Below, piece after piece: positions 46,687 through 60,000 of a stretch of 64,000 bases of DNA. Each line of letters opens with the position of its first letter. Position 1 is the stretch's first letter. The notes beneath the pieces are model-generated. The model was not told where the DNA came from. It did not search any database and worked only from the letters and a program-made list of their open reading frames with translations. The position numbers and the translations under genes were made by a program. Source of the stretch: Neodontobutis hainanensis. Taxonomy: Eukaryota > Chordata > Actinopteri > Gobiiformes > Odontobutidae. Where the stretch lies: positions 1,261,501 through 1,325,500 of the forward strand of contig JALDNG010000040.1 of assembly GCA_024349245.1 (NCBI GenBank), in the 5' to 3' direction.

Positions 46687-47704
46687 ACCTCCGTGATGTT
46701 GGCCCCCCACCAAACGCGATTGACTCCAAAACTATCTAGATTGTTTGTGCTTTGTTTGTGCTGCAAAAATTTTGTTTGTGCGTGTTATAGTTTTTGAGAT
46801 ATTAATAATTATTTTATAGGGCATATAAGGTCACGCAGCCCCCAATAATGCTTTAAAATGCCCCAAAATAGTGTCAATCGTTTGTGCTGAAAAGATTTAC
46901 GTTTGTACTGTTATCGTTTTTAAGAAATTACAAGATTCATTTTCGGCCGATGATGTCATCCAGCCCCTCATTTGTCATAAAAATGGACGAAAATGGTATC
47001 AAACGTTTAGGCTTTGTTTGTGCTGGCTTCTGATGTAGGTATTTTTGTTTCTGCTGTGATATTTTTAAAAGATATTTATAAATATTTTCGGTATTAACGG
47101 CATAACTTCCGGCCGGCTGCTGCTTACATCCGGGCAACAAAAATCTTTCTCTGCTGGACAAGCAAATTAATCTTTTGTTTGACTATTTTGTGTATTATTC
47201 AAATGTTATATATATTATTTATTACATATATAAAAAACGCTACAATTCCATCAGTAGCATCTTTCAAAAAGGTTTTAACTTTGCAGACATACTTTGATCC
47301 GATAATTGTATCTTAAAAGAATTAGATAAATAAAAAAAATATGGCCACAGAACAAAGTAATTTTACATGACACAGACATTATATTGCATTTCCATCCGTA
47401 CACATGGTTTAAGCCGTCTTTAAGCTGGCCGGATGTGAGCGTCAGCTGGCCAGAGATTGTGGCGTTAATCCCGAAAATATTTATTAATAATATCTTTAAA
47501 AATATCACAGCACAAAAAATGCCTAAACGTTTGATACCATTTTTGTACATTTTCGTCCAACTGGAGGGCTGGATGACGTCATCGGGCGAAAATGAATCTT
47601 ACGATAACAGCACAAACGTAAATCTTTTCATCACAAACCAGCACAAACGTTCTAGATAGTTTTGGAGTCAATCGCGTTTGGCGGGGGGCCAGCTTTATGG
47701 AGGT
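46687..47704. mobile_element. 1-kb foldback (near-palindromic) element
   Basis: The left end (acctcc... tggccccccaccaaacgcga, 46687 on) is the inverse of the right end (tcgcgtttggcggggggcca ... ggaggt, to 47704). The similarity continues inward: cgaaaatggtatcaaacgtt near 46988 matches the complement near 47530, and the ggccggctgctgcttacatc block near 47110 matches the complement near 47430. An AT-rich centre lies at about 47190-47230. Copies of tttgtgctg are scattered through it. No transposase was found, so it is a non-autonomous inverted-repeat element. 47705-48240 shows nothing further. Confidence 0.8.
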
Positions 47705-48244
47705 ACAAAAATGTTAATTTTTATTGAACTGAATTGACTTCACAGAACATTACTGACACACTAAAATATGAGTTTTTTTTTTCTTTGTTGCAGCATACAG
47801 TATATTTCTGAGCTAAAACATAAATGTATTCTCAAACACATTAATGCATTATAGTTGAGAAAGCGGCACATTATATTATATTCATAACAAGGAAAGAACT
47901 AAAACAAAGACACATTTCAATAATACGTTGCATCCTACAAACGTAGCCTACTACAAAAATCATTATTAAACTGAAGCTAGATAAACAGATATATATATAA
48001 AATTGCTTTTCTGTTTTGAAAGATACAACAGGAGCTTCTTTAGATGACAAATTGTTTTCTTTTTTTTAGATTTGATTTATATTGATATATTTGTAGGCAT
48101 TTTCTAAAATAAATGAAAGTATAGTTCTGTTCAAATCCACTCTGATTAACTCCTGATAATATGAGATATGATTCAAGTTTCCAAACAGAAGAAAAAGGTT
48201 GTGCAGTATTAGCCGCTGCTGTAATATTTGAGTTTAGAATGAAC

Positions 48245-48318
48245 AGTGGGAATTGACCCGCCAACCTTACAGTTACAGGACGACTGCTCTACCACTGAGC
48301 CACTGCGCCGCTAGGGAC
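48245..48318 (-). mobile_element. tRNA-like SINE head inserted in T1
   Basis: The minus strand reads gcggcgcagtggctcagtgg, tagagcagtcgtcc and ggcgggtcaattcccactg, with A- and B-box-like blocks of a fish tRNA-SINE. It follows directly on T1 exon sequence aactaaagagagtcccta, replacing what in T2 is the end of that exon. Confidence 0.8.
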
Positions 48319-51300
48319 TCTCTTTAGTTCTGTAGAATATAAAAATATATCAACACAGGCTCAACTTAAATCAAAACACTGACTGGTTTCTTACACAAAC
48401 CTTGTTACAAACTAAATCCACTCACCTACAGCTGAGAGCATCTCCAGTTCTTGTTGGATTTGCTCCGTCAAGTTGGAAATGGTTGTTTGAAGAGTTCCAA
48501 AGGAGAAGGAACACAAGTCTTTAAATCTCAGGTTTACCAGAGGAGCAACCTGTTTTTAAGACAGTAGCATTAAATTACCGGAAGTATTAAATATTAAGTA
48601 AATGCATAATGTAAATGGACACTCACATCTAAGTCTCCAGCGTTCTCCACATCATCCATGGCATTTTCAAGCTTCTCGATGTCTTCCTGCAGCCTCTTGA
48701 TTAAAGTGCAGGCATACTTTTTCAGCCTCTCTCTCCTGATGAGGAAAACAGCTACGTTTAATCATGAGCATAGAATAAAACTAAACTGTCTCCTCTCCTG
48801 GTCACTGTCAGACATTAGAGCCTTTAATGGTGTTAAATTGGCGTTACTGAGCAGTGAGGAAGTCCTCGAAAATGTTCACAAAATTACTTTAAATCTCAAT
48901 TTAGCATTATTTTGAAAACATTTTGATCCAAACACATTTCATCGTGGGCTAATCTGTAAATTTGGTCATGTAATTGAACTGTGAAAACCTTTCTGCCTCC
49001 GATACTAAAAAGATTATTCATCATGTTTAATTAGTGGAAGGAGCACAAACCTATTTTCCACAGGCTGTAAAGCTCTTTGTCGAGCCTCTTCCACGACTCG
49101 AATCACGTTTGAGAAGACAGCGTTGATTTCCATCCAATCTGCGTCCAAACTGCCCTGAAGTGAAAAGTAAAGACGTTTTTGAAGAAGATAAGTCTAAGAC
49201 GTAAGCTGCTCAGATCCCACTGCTCACCTTGCAGGCCTTCATACAAGACCTGACCTCAGCCAACTTTTCTTCTCTGGATCGAATCTTGGTTTGTATTTCT
49301 GCTCTTATCTTGTCACTTTTTATCTTGAATTTTAAAAGACATGTCAATTAAGATTCACAAATGGAAAATATTAACAATAGCTTTCCTCTCCATCTTTGTT
49401 ACCTTGTGATTTGGTTGCACTTTGGTTTCCTGAGGTTTTGTCACAGAAATGGACTTTTGTGCCTAAAAAGTTAACACAAGTCAATAAGCGATGAAAAACA
49501 GAGTGGCACTAAAGCGACCAGCAGTCATTCATTTCCAATGCTCGCTCAGGACAGGAGACAAGCTACAGAAGCAACACAACTCCAGTGATCTGAGCGTTGA
49601 ACGCAGCTCTTTTTTTACAAATAAGGAACAACACTGAAGCAATGACCACAACTGACAAAGTGGCTTCTGATATGTCAAATCTGAGAAAATATAGTTAGTT
49701 AAATAAATAGGCTATTACCTGTTGAGCGCCCGGGATAAAGTGAAGCGCTCTCCGTGTTTTGTTGCCATCTGTGGCAGACTGACGGGAGTGTTGAGGGATT
49801 TCAAAAACTGTGGAGAAACACAGCTCATAAAGCTCCAATACTAGGTTCCCAGCTATAATCCATACATGACCGAAACCAATTTACTCTTTCAACTTACAGC
49901 TAAGTCCCGAACGCACTGCAGATGTTTGCTGAGGGTCGAGGATCTGGGACGAACAACAGAATCAAAAGAAAGTGATGAAAATATAATATAAGTGTGAGAT
50001 TGGGATCTTGAGACACATACAATATGAAATTACCGTTGGTTTCATGTTGGAACTTCTCTCCTTCTCAGGGATTTTTCTTATTGGCTCATTTACACTGCGC
50101 CTCTTAAAATCTGTTGGGGACATGACAACACTCGTGTCATTGAGCACAAACCTTCACATACATGTAAAAGTGGCCACCGCACCAACCCACCATCCTTAAA
50201 GCTGTCGCGCTCCTTTGGGATTCCTGGCAGGACAGGAGCCCTCACGCGGTTCACTTTCGAGTAGTTGAATAGAGACTGTTGACTCTCGGGTATACCCAGT
50301 CCCTTTGGGGTGCATCCCTTTTTACCCTGGTGAATTCTTAAGCCCTGATAACTTGTCGTTTTGGACCAGCCGCAATGACAAGTCTGGAGACTCTTTTCGC
50401 CCTGTGCCTTTAAGACAAATCGACCTGCTGTTATTCTTCAATGCTAATAAAAGTGTGTATTAAAAGTGTAAGTAAAAATGTGTTCATAATCATTAGTTCT
50501 CTTCTAAAGAGTGACATGTTGTAATACCTGTGTGACACTCGGGACAGGAGGAGATGTTCTGGTGTAGGCCTAAGAGTGAGGGCGACATTTTGACTTTTCA
50601 GACGCTGTGAACAAAGATGGACACAGTCAACCACTTATTTTCATAGATTATATTTATTATTTTTCTACTCGATCAAAGAATCCTAGGTATCTAATATCAG
50701 CACAGATGAAAAAGTCACAGAAAGAATCAAAACATTAGTGGTGAATATGAGAAAATGGTGAACGAGAAAAGACTACAATCCTTCAGGGAACAGTCCACGT
50801 TTCATCTCTGACCGACAGATATGGAAGAGGATAATGAAAAAGCTCTATCACGTCCTATCCAGGCTCGGAGCTCCTCAAATAAAGGCCATGGCTGCTTCTG
50901 ATTTATGATTCATGTTTTTCCCTTTATTCCTTATTGTTCAAATGAACCTTGTCTTCTGGATATTCATATTGCTGTGAAACATTCCACTGAACTAGCATCC
51001 TTTTTTTTTTTACAACCCCTACGACCTACGGGTTGCTGGGTTCATATTTAAATTTCACGTCACTATTCGACCTGGGACAAGTGATTACTACAGAGTTTTA
51101 TTTTCTATTTCAAAACAAATGCAAACATATTATTGATCCAAGCTCAGGAAAAACGTACCGTAATACGTCACCTCTTTGACTGTTGGAGGCGTGTAGCTGA
51201 CTCTTGGAGCTGGATATGAGGAATATGAAGACTTGAAGAGGTACTGTTGACTCCCGGATATACCCAGTCCCTTTGGGGTGCATCCCATTTTCCCCTGATG

Positions 51301-51384
51301 AATCCGTAAGCCCTGATAACTTGTGACCTTTGACCAGCCACAGCAGCTGCACGACTGAAGGCTCTTCTGAGACATGATGGGTTT
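48289..51384 (-). pseudogene. T1: degenerate TRIM-like gene lacking PRY-SPRY
   Basis: Minus-strand exons: 51384-51159 (ATG 51375; finger CSCCGWSKVTSYQGLRIHQG then GC), 50604-50528, 50401-50191 (second finger, CHCGWSKTTSYQGLRIHQG), 50110-50034, 49943-49898, 49807-49719, 49462-49403, then coiled-coil exons 49323-49228, 49154-49051, 48735-48627 and 48549-48426, and a last exon from 48329. Two finger modules are present where T2 has one. Two breaks are seen: the 77-base exon 50604-50528 has TAG (50572-50570) in the shared frame, and the last exon runs into a SINE giving TAG at 48291-48289, so no PRY-SPRY follows. Splicing round the first stop is possible. Confidence 0.75.
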
Positions 51385-53029
51385 CTGTGTGACAACAAAG
51401 AAGACATAGAGAGTTATCCGTAAAGACATCGTTATGACCTTTCTGATCCATGTACAACAATGACACTGGGCATGCTTTAACAATGAATAGAATATTTACG
51501 TTATTTAAAGGTCCATATAGCATTAACTGGTGGCATAAGTGCACATTGCATTTCCACAACAATCTTTTTTAGCGCATGTGAACAGCCATGGTGCCTTCAC
51601 ATTTCAATACGTGCTGGTAAATTTGTGTTTCTTTGATCTTGTGTTACTGTGTTTTTTATTCTTATTTCTCGTCAGCGTGCTTTAAATCTACAGTTAGGAT
51701 TAGGAAACGCCCTCTGCAAGTGAACAACCACTTACTTTCTCATACTCGTGCAAAAGTAAACCTAAAATAACTAAATGTCCATTCAACTGACAAAAAAGAG
51801 TGGCTAAACTTTAAGTGTAGCACTAGCCCAGGGTCTAAACCATCTCTGTCTGAGACATTAATCCTTTAATCTGACTTAAACAAGACATTATTGAGGTTTG
51901 ATCAAACGTGAGTCTGTTGTAAAATACAGTCCTCAAATGAATATTAGTTAATAAAGTAGGTAGGTGATGCCTGGTCATTAATGTTTAATGTGCAATAACA
52001 AAATGGTTATTAAAATGATAACATGAATCATTATTATCTGAAGGAGCCCACTCTTCCTTCGATGCAGAGAATGTTGATAAACTTATCTTTTTACAGAAGA
52101 ACCTCAAAATACAGTAATAGTTTCAGATTATATACTTTAGTTAAAGTATTTGCACTTTGTGTTGTTTTTGCAGGTCTGTTCATTTAAACATTCAATTTGT
52201 GTTTACAGTCATCAATTTACTTGAAGGCATGTTTGTTAGAATGGAAAAAAAGCCCTCTCGGAACAGAGCAGGAGGCCTCTGTTATCACAGTTTTGAATGT
52301 AACAGTGTCACTGATAACTCTCCTGAGCCTTAACGACTCTCACATTAGCCCTAACGACTCTGAGACCACAACAGCCTGGTCCAATCAGAGTTAGTTTCAG
52401 GTCAAAGCCCTCCCTCTAGAGATAAAGCTCAGCTCTGTATCAGTTAAACTCAGAATTGATAAAGTCTCTTGCACAAGAGATAAAACATCCTCACCTTAAA
52501 AACTGAGTCCAGATGCTTTTGCTTCAACCGTTTTTTCAAGATGACCTGGATGACTGAGAACCGTCACAGACTTGAATGTTAAATACACCTTTATTAAAGT
52601 TTTTCTACAAGCAGTATATTCTATGTTTTATTAGTACATTTTGTTTTGAAACTACAACAGCCTTTGTTTCTTTCAAATCCATCCACTATTATTACTATTT
52701 TAACTGATATCAAATGAAATAATTGAATAGCTCTATCATAAATTCTACCAAAAATCCCAGATAGGCATTGAACCGTGAGCTGGCTGTATTGTTGCATCCC
52801 TAGCATCCTGCAGAGACACGCTGTTGTCAGTGAACTAAGCAGGTCTGATGGAGACAATTGACAATAATCTATTATTTCAGACGAAAAATGTGTTCATTTA
52901 AGATGCCACTAAAAACTTTGTTCAACAGTGCCTTTTTTTGCTAAACAAATGAGTCGGTAACATACTTCTGGCATATATATAAATATATATATATATTTTT
53001 TATATATGAAGAGTGACTGAGAGGCTTAC

Positions 53030-53095
53030 CGTGTTCTTACTGTCCTTTGTCTCTTTGAGGTTTATTTTTTTTAGCGCCAAAGTACGCACATCCTT
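53030..53095 (-). other. T1 non-coding first exon
   Basis: The minus strand ends aagaacacg|gtaagc at 53030, like the T2 first exon (gcacagcacg|gtaagc at 62645). The distance to the finger exon (about 1.65 kb) is the same in both genes. 51600-52980, inside the intron, holds no supported feature. Confidence 0.55.
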
Positions 53096-53101
53096 TTCAA
53101 G

Positions 53102-53114
53102 AGTTTCGGTTTTC
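53102..53114 (-). promoter_or_regulatory. Interferon-response-like element of T1
   Basis: The minus strand reads gaaaaccgaaact, close to the ISRE consensus GAAANNGAAACT, immediately upstream of the first exon. T2 has a similar element in the same place. Confidence 0.6.
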
Positions 53115-53449
53115 TTTTCATGAAAATGATTCTTAGGTTTTCCTGTTAGTGCCCCGTGGTTTTCCTGTTGCCCTCAGTGAAAAGACCCGGCTCTAAAACT
53201 CTAAATCACAGCACAAGCACTTGAGCAACTTTACTATTTCCATCTCCAGCTCCTTAACTGTGCAAACTCCTTTATACTTTTCTTATTTAGATTTTTTTTT
53301 GGGTTGACTGACGGAGGAGAAAGCCTTTAATGTCTGATCGGTGGAGCACATGTGTATGGCTGCAGTGTAGTTGTATTCAGAAATTCAAGTCAAAAACGTT
53401 GACATGGCTGGTATAGATATATAGAGACCCGAGTAAAAATGTACTGCAG

Positions 53450-54024
53450 TCCAAAGTATGTTTTTCTACGGCTTTTATTTAAATGACAAGAGCAATGGAT
53501 AACTTTTGTATTACATAAATGATCAAATATTTAATGTAACATAAAGATCGCTCTGGTAAAAAAAATAAGATACAAGACATGCACTTCAGAAATCATTTTA
53601 AATCATTTCATTTTCAACCTGCCACAATCAACCACCATCATCGTCACACAGCTCTACATTTATTCATTAAGCAGACACTACATTAAGCTTCCATTCACCA
53701 GTGTTACAGCTGGAACACCACTTTCTGACCACTGACCCACTGCGACACTTAACAAACGTCATTAAAAATAGTACTTAATTATTTTTACATACACAACTCT
53801 CACTCTAAAGACAAAAGTACAAAAAAAAGACTATGACTGTTTCTACTGTACATCACTGTGGACCTTTGAGACCTTTTCCTGGAGACATTAAAAAGAAGTT
53901 GATATTGCTAAGCCCAGATACTTAAGTCTTAATCCAGTGAATAGAAGACTTCTAACGTTTGTTTTTGCTGGGGCATAGGAAGGATATGTAATGTCTATGA
54001 ATCAGTAACAATTACATGTCAAAG
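53450..54024 (-). other. T2 3' UTR and flank
   Basis: AT-rich sequence after the T2 stop, with an antisense SINE scrap at about 53690-53720. No other gene is visible between here and the T1 first exon. Confidence 0.45.
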
Positions 54025-57000
54025 CTAGTTTTTCACCAGGGATATGACGAGAGGCTCAGAGTTTTTCCCATTTTTCTTCAAATGTGGACTGAAATATGGG
54101 AAGATCTCATTATTGAAAAAGCACTTGGTAAAAGAGTAAATGTGGCTCTGAGCCGTCACGTCGTAAAAGGACACAAGGCCTTCGTCAAAATCCACAAACA
54201 CTCCCACTTTCTGAGGTTTCTCTTTCAGCTCCAAACAGACAGGGGGCGCCGTCAGAGCTGCGTATTTATCCTCCTCATAATGAACGATAGCCCAGTAGCC
54301 GGTCTCTGGGCTCAGTGTTAGCTTTCCCTTACGGTTAGCTTTACCCGCCGCTACGCCCAGATCCCATCCGCCCTTGTTCCCCACCTCCACCTCCCAGTAC
54401 GACCTCCCTGAGGTCAACTTATTGACCCCCAAGATGCTGCCGAACATATCAAACCTCCCCGGGGCAATGGGGAGCTGCTGGCTCTGTCCACCATCTTGGA
54501 CTTTCTTTCCATCTTTGGAGACAATAAGCCATTGGTGAGCAGTGGTGGGGTCCATCTTCACGTCCACTGGAGCGAACAGAGGAAACCATGATTCATGAAC
54601 ACAATGCATTCAAAATATTGTATTAACAACCCAAATCTTTAAGGGAACAATCTCAAAAGGACATGGTCACAGTATCAAAACATCACTCACATGCAAATGC
54701 AGGGATTCTCTTTAGTTCTGTAGAAAATAAAAATATATTAACACAGGCTCAACTTAAATCAAAACACTAACTTTGTTACAAACTAAATCCACTCACCCAC
54801 AGCTGAGAGCATCTCCAGTTCCTGTTGGATTTGCTCCGTCAAGTTGGAAATGGTTGTTTGAAGAGTTCCAAAGGAGAAGGAACACAAGTCTCTGAATCTC
54901 AGGTTAACCAGAGGAGCAACCTGTTTTTAAGACAGGAGCACGATCATTATTGGAATCATCAGAAAATGACCAAAGTTAATAGACACTTACATCTAAGTCT
55001 GCAGGGTTGTCTACTTCGTCCATTGCTCTTTCAAGTTTCTCGATGTCTTCCTGCAGCCTCTTGATCAAACTGTGGCTATTCCTTTTCAGCTGCTCTCTCC
55101 TGATGAGTAAAGCATGCTGCTTCTAATACTGAAAAGATTATTTAATCATCAGGTTTAATTGGTGGAAGGAGCACAAACCTATTTTCCAGAGGCTGTAAAG
55201 CTTTCTGTCGAGCCTCTTCCACGACTTGAATCACGTTTGAGAAGACAGTGTCGATTTCCAGCCACTCTGCGTCCAAACTGCCCTAAAGTGAAGAAGAGTA
55301 AAGACGTTTTTGATTGAAATTAATCTAAATATTTATCATAAGCTGCTCAGATACCACTGCTCACCTTGCAGGCCTTCACACATGACCTGACCTCAGCCAA
55401 CTTTTGTTCTCTGGATCGAATCTTGGTTTGTATTTCTGCTCTTATCTTGTCTCTTTTTATCTTGAATTTAAAAAGACATGTCAATTAAGATTTCTACAAT
55501 ATGTATATAATGGCAAAAAAAATACCTTCAGCTGTTTCTCAGCTTTTCTCTCCATCTCTTTCTCCTTGGAGTTATCTTCCTTTGGTTGCACGATGGTTTT
55601 CTGAGGTGTTGTCGTTGGAATGGACAAAAACACTTGTGCCTAAAGGTGAAGTGAGCATTTAAGGCAACACGAATCCAGTGATCTGAGCATAGATTTAAAG
55701 TTGAACAGAGCTCTACACTAAAACGACAAGTGACAAAGTGACTTCTGATTTGAATCTCATCATCATAGTTTTATGTCAGAAAAGAAAATACCAAAATATT
55801 CTTTCACTAAATGTTGCCTGGACAATGCTATAGATAAAAAACAGACAACAATGGTTTATGGGGATGGTAGCATAGCATTAAACCCCTCAAGAATACTCTT
55901 GTGTACCTGTTGTGCTCCAGTTGAAAAGTCAAGCGCTCTCCGGGTTTTGTTGCCATCTGTAGCCGACTGATGGGAGTGTTGAGGAGTTTCAAAAACTGAG
56001 AAGAAAGACACTCACAGTCAAACACAACCCGTTATGCTCTAAATTTCAATAAATGTTTACATCTATAATCCATACATGTCTTGTTTCCCTGTTTAACGGC
56101 TGCTTCTGGAGTCACAGAACTTGACTGGGACACTGGCATCGGGACGGGCTGCTCCAAAGACGAGGATTTAATGTGAAAATTCTGAAAGTTTATAAGGTTT
56201 TAATAAAGTGGGATACTAATACAAGGGCGTTACCTGCTGTGCACCTGTGGACGTGGCAGCTGGCAGTTGTGTTTTAGACCCTGCAACAAAAGATGGCTAC
56301 TGACAATTTCTTCAACATTGTACGCATTATTAACTGTTTATAGTGACATTTCATACCTGCTTTGTTTGCCTTTTTTGCTGTGGCTCCAGAAGATGTAGGA
56401 GCAGGTTGAGTGATGGGGTTCTGTGTGGAAACAGTTTGTGATTGAAAGTAAAGATAAAAACAGATATAAAAGTATTGTTTGAATATGCAGAGTTGTACCT
56501 GCTGAGCACTCGCAGAGAAAACAAACCCTGGCTGTGGTTGGCCAAAGATAACGTGATTGTGCTGCTGTGTGCTTTCAAATCCTGTAACAAAACACAATCA
56601 CTTATGTTTCATTCAACATCGGTCTTTTTTTCCAATATTAACAAGTCCTACCAGGTTTCTGCTCTTCTTTAAAGAAGCTGAACTCCCAGGGGAAATAAAC
56701 ATGCACTTACCTTTAACGGTAATGTCAGAGGCAGTAGAAGTTGGTTTGGTGTTGGGAGACAGAGACACTGGTACTGAGGCAAACTGTCAGAAAGATTTAA
56801 GAGATAAAAAAAACCTCCTTGGTGTGTTGTAAGGACAAGTAAAGAAGCTAAAACTATATGTGAGCATTACCAGCTGTGTGCCAGGGGTCGAATGTGATGC
56901 TCTTTGGGTCTTGTTTCCGTTGTTGGACTGAAAAGGCTGCTGCGGCCTTTCAAACACTGCATAAGGAATAGAATAAACATAGTTAGACCGCTATACTGTT

Positions 57001-60000
57001 TGTATAAAATGCATTTTAGTTTAGAGACTCTAAGATGGATTGGTACCCAACTGGCCACATGTGTGTGCTGTCATTGAATGGGTAGAAAACATAAGTGAGC
57101 TTTAATTTTTTTTTTTTAGACGCATTTAGGGTAAAGCAGCTAAAGGTTACAAGAAATAACACCACATGAAAAAGCCAGGCATATTTCAGGGGTTTTAGGA
57201 CCTGTGCTTCCTCGTCAAAGACTGTTAAAAGCTAAAAGCTGCCTGATGAGATTAGCATATATATTGTTAAAGCCACTAAAGCTACATTAAAGTAAAATGA
57301 CCATCACCATTTTTGACAAAGCTAAAACAAAAAGGCTTGATAGTTAATGCAACAGACACTTTTGGCTTGGGTCGATGCAAAAGTACGCAAATATTTATAC
57401 TTGGCTTGTTTTCCTGGTTCGATGTGGCTTCGGCGGCAGCAGGATTTGGACGAGTGCTGGTGGTCTGACAGAAAGAGAAGCACAAATGGGCACAAAATAA
57501 GATGTATAAAAGTTTGGGAAGTGGTTTAGCGAGAATTTAATACAATGCCTTCGTTACCTGCTGTGCATCATCGGAGAAAACCAACTCTTCCAACAAACTG
57601 GTTGGATTGGATGGATGGAGCTGAAACACTAGAAAGAATTACTGTCAAAATCAGTTCTTTTATTGGACTTTTTTTTTTAATTAAACTAAAAAACATACAT
57701 GACTTGCTTTCCTCTTTTACTGTCATTTGAGTGCTTGCAGCAGAGGTTTGAAAGTGGAAGGACCCAGGCTTTAAGATGGACTATTGAAAGATTCAAATGA
57801 AAATGTAAAGACCTCTTTGTGCCAAGGAAAACAACACATTTATACTGTATAGGTGTAAATCATGTCTATGTTACCTGCGGTGCACCACTGGACCAATCAT
57901 ATCCTTGAGTTTGGTTGCCGGGAAAATTCATTTGGGTTTGTGGTGTTTCAAAAACTGTAAAAGAAACATTAATACAATGCTGTTTTTATACATTTCAAAC
58001 AAGTATTCATAAACATTAAATACATACGCAGCTGGTTTTCCTCTTTTACTTGAACTTCAGTGTTTGCAGCAGTTGTTTGAGCGTTGAGGGACCCAGGCTT
58101 TGAGATGGATTATTTAAAAAATTTAATAAAAGTCTCTTAGTACTGTGGCAAAAAATGAAACTTTATAGCAATATGAGTCTATTTACTGTCTGTGTTACCT
58201 GCTGTGCACCACTGGACCAATCATATCCTCTCAGAGTATTGTTGCCAGAGAAATTAAACTGGGCCTGTGGTGGTTCAGAAACTGTAAAGAAACATGATTA
58301 CAGAGCTGTTTTAAAACATTTTGAACCATGAACAATAAATACACACATTGCCATTTTCCCTCGTTTGCAGTGACGTCAGTGTTTGTTGGTTGGTTCGTTG
58401 GTTGAGCAGTAAAGGACTCGGGCTTTGGGAAGGTCTATTAAAATAAAGAATGTTAATACCTCTTAGAACTGTGTAACACTATAATATATACGTCGATATT
58501 TATCGTGTGTATTACCTGCTGTGCACCACTGAACCTATCACATCCTCTTTGAGTTTTGTTGCCATTCATTTGGGGCTGTGTTAGTCCAAATACTGTAAAA
58601 ATAAAGTACAGTGCTGTTATTATACATTTTAAAACATATTAAAAGAACACTAAGTGACCTTTTACCCCAGATTATGGAGCCTAAATATCATTACAGTAAA
58701 ACCATTAAAGCCATTTTGATGGTTTATGGAAGTAATCAATGTTGCTAACATATCTTTTAAATAGAACGTGCACCTTGTTTGACAAATACTTCATGACGTA
58801 ACTGTGATGCAAGCAACAATCTCCTAAAATGTAGCCAAAACCCATTACATCAACGCAGATTTACATTACAACTAAGATATTTGTTGGCTTTTTAAGGAAA
58901 GTTAACAATTGCATGTGAATTTTGCAGCAACATTTGTCTTCTTTAGAGTTGCTTTAGTGGGTTAACGCGCTGAAAAGGTCATTTGTGTTGCTTTAATGTA
59001 AAAATTGAATTTCATACTTGGCACGTTTTCCTCTTTCCTTGCGGCTACAGTGGCCTGTCAGGAAAAAAATGAAAGATGCAAAATGAGAATAAAAATATTA
59101 CACAAATATATGTGAACTTAGTGTTTAAGTGTGACACCTGGACAAGTGCATTACCTGCTGAGCACCAGAGAAAACCAACTGTTGTTGTCCTTGAAATGCT
59201 GTAATAAAAACATTTATAAAACAATTCCGCTTCAATAAAGAAAACTTTTTAAATCATTAGCATGATCTCTAAACGTACATGCCATGTTTTCCTTTCCTTT
59301 TACTGCCACATCCATCATTTGGCCGCTGCAGCTCTGTGGCGATGAAACAGAGACAAACTGTTGTAGGAAAAAGTAGGAAAAAGTGAGTTTTTAATGTGAC
59401 ACAGTGACAGAAAAGTGCAGTCTTTGCCTGCTCTGAACCGATAACGGAATCAAGGGCACTGCGGGTTTTGTTGCCGTTGTCAGACGACTGGAGCGGTGCT
59501 TGTGCTGTTCCAAATACTGATTGAGAAACAGGGTCAATGTCATACAATGCTTAGATATAAAAATGTAGAATCTTAACAGTAATAATGATATGCTCACATG
59601 GCTTGTTTTCCATTTTTACTGTGGCGCCACTGATTACAGGGTTTGGTTGTTTGCAGAGGATCTGTCAGAAAAAGAAAAAGAAATTCATTGTTATTCTTTT
59701 TCTACAGGTCTCAAAGGCCTAACGCAGCTGCTTTGAGGCGGGGTACTTCCTAAAAAATGTACCAGTGCAATATCGGTAATGACGACAGCTTGAAGGTAGG
59801 CACAGAGCTGAGGGGGCTTGAGCATAAATGGGGCCTCTTTAAAATAACAGGAAATCCAAATAAACGGTAGGTAGCAGAATATGCACAAATACAATAATAG
59901 TGTGTGTTTTTTTTTTTTTTTGCTGCAATAGTATTTATGCAAATTAGCCATGTGCTTTTGACTTTTGATTTCAAACAGCAACTTTTTTTTTTATGAAGAT

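Noticed and set aside
48248..48318. A tRNA gene
   Set aside because: The A- and B-box-like parts belong to a SINE head; the cloverleaf does not close and the sequence sits inside a broken exon.
54016..54321. Plus-strand frame opposite the PRY-SPRY exon (and its twin at 63585)
   Set aside because: Antisense shadow of the conserved PRY-SPRY coding sequence.
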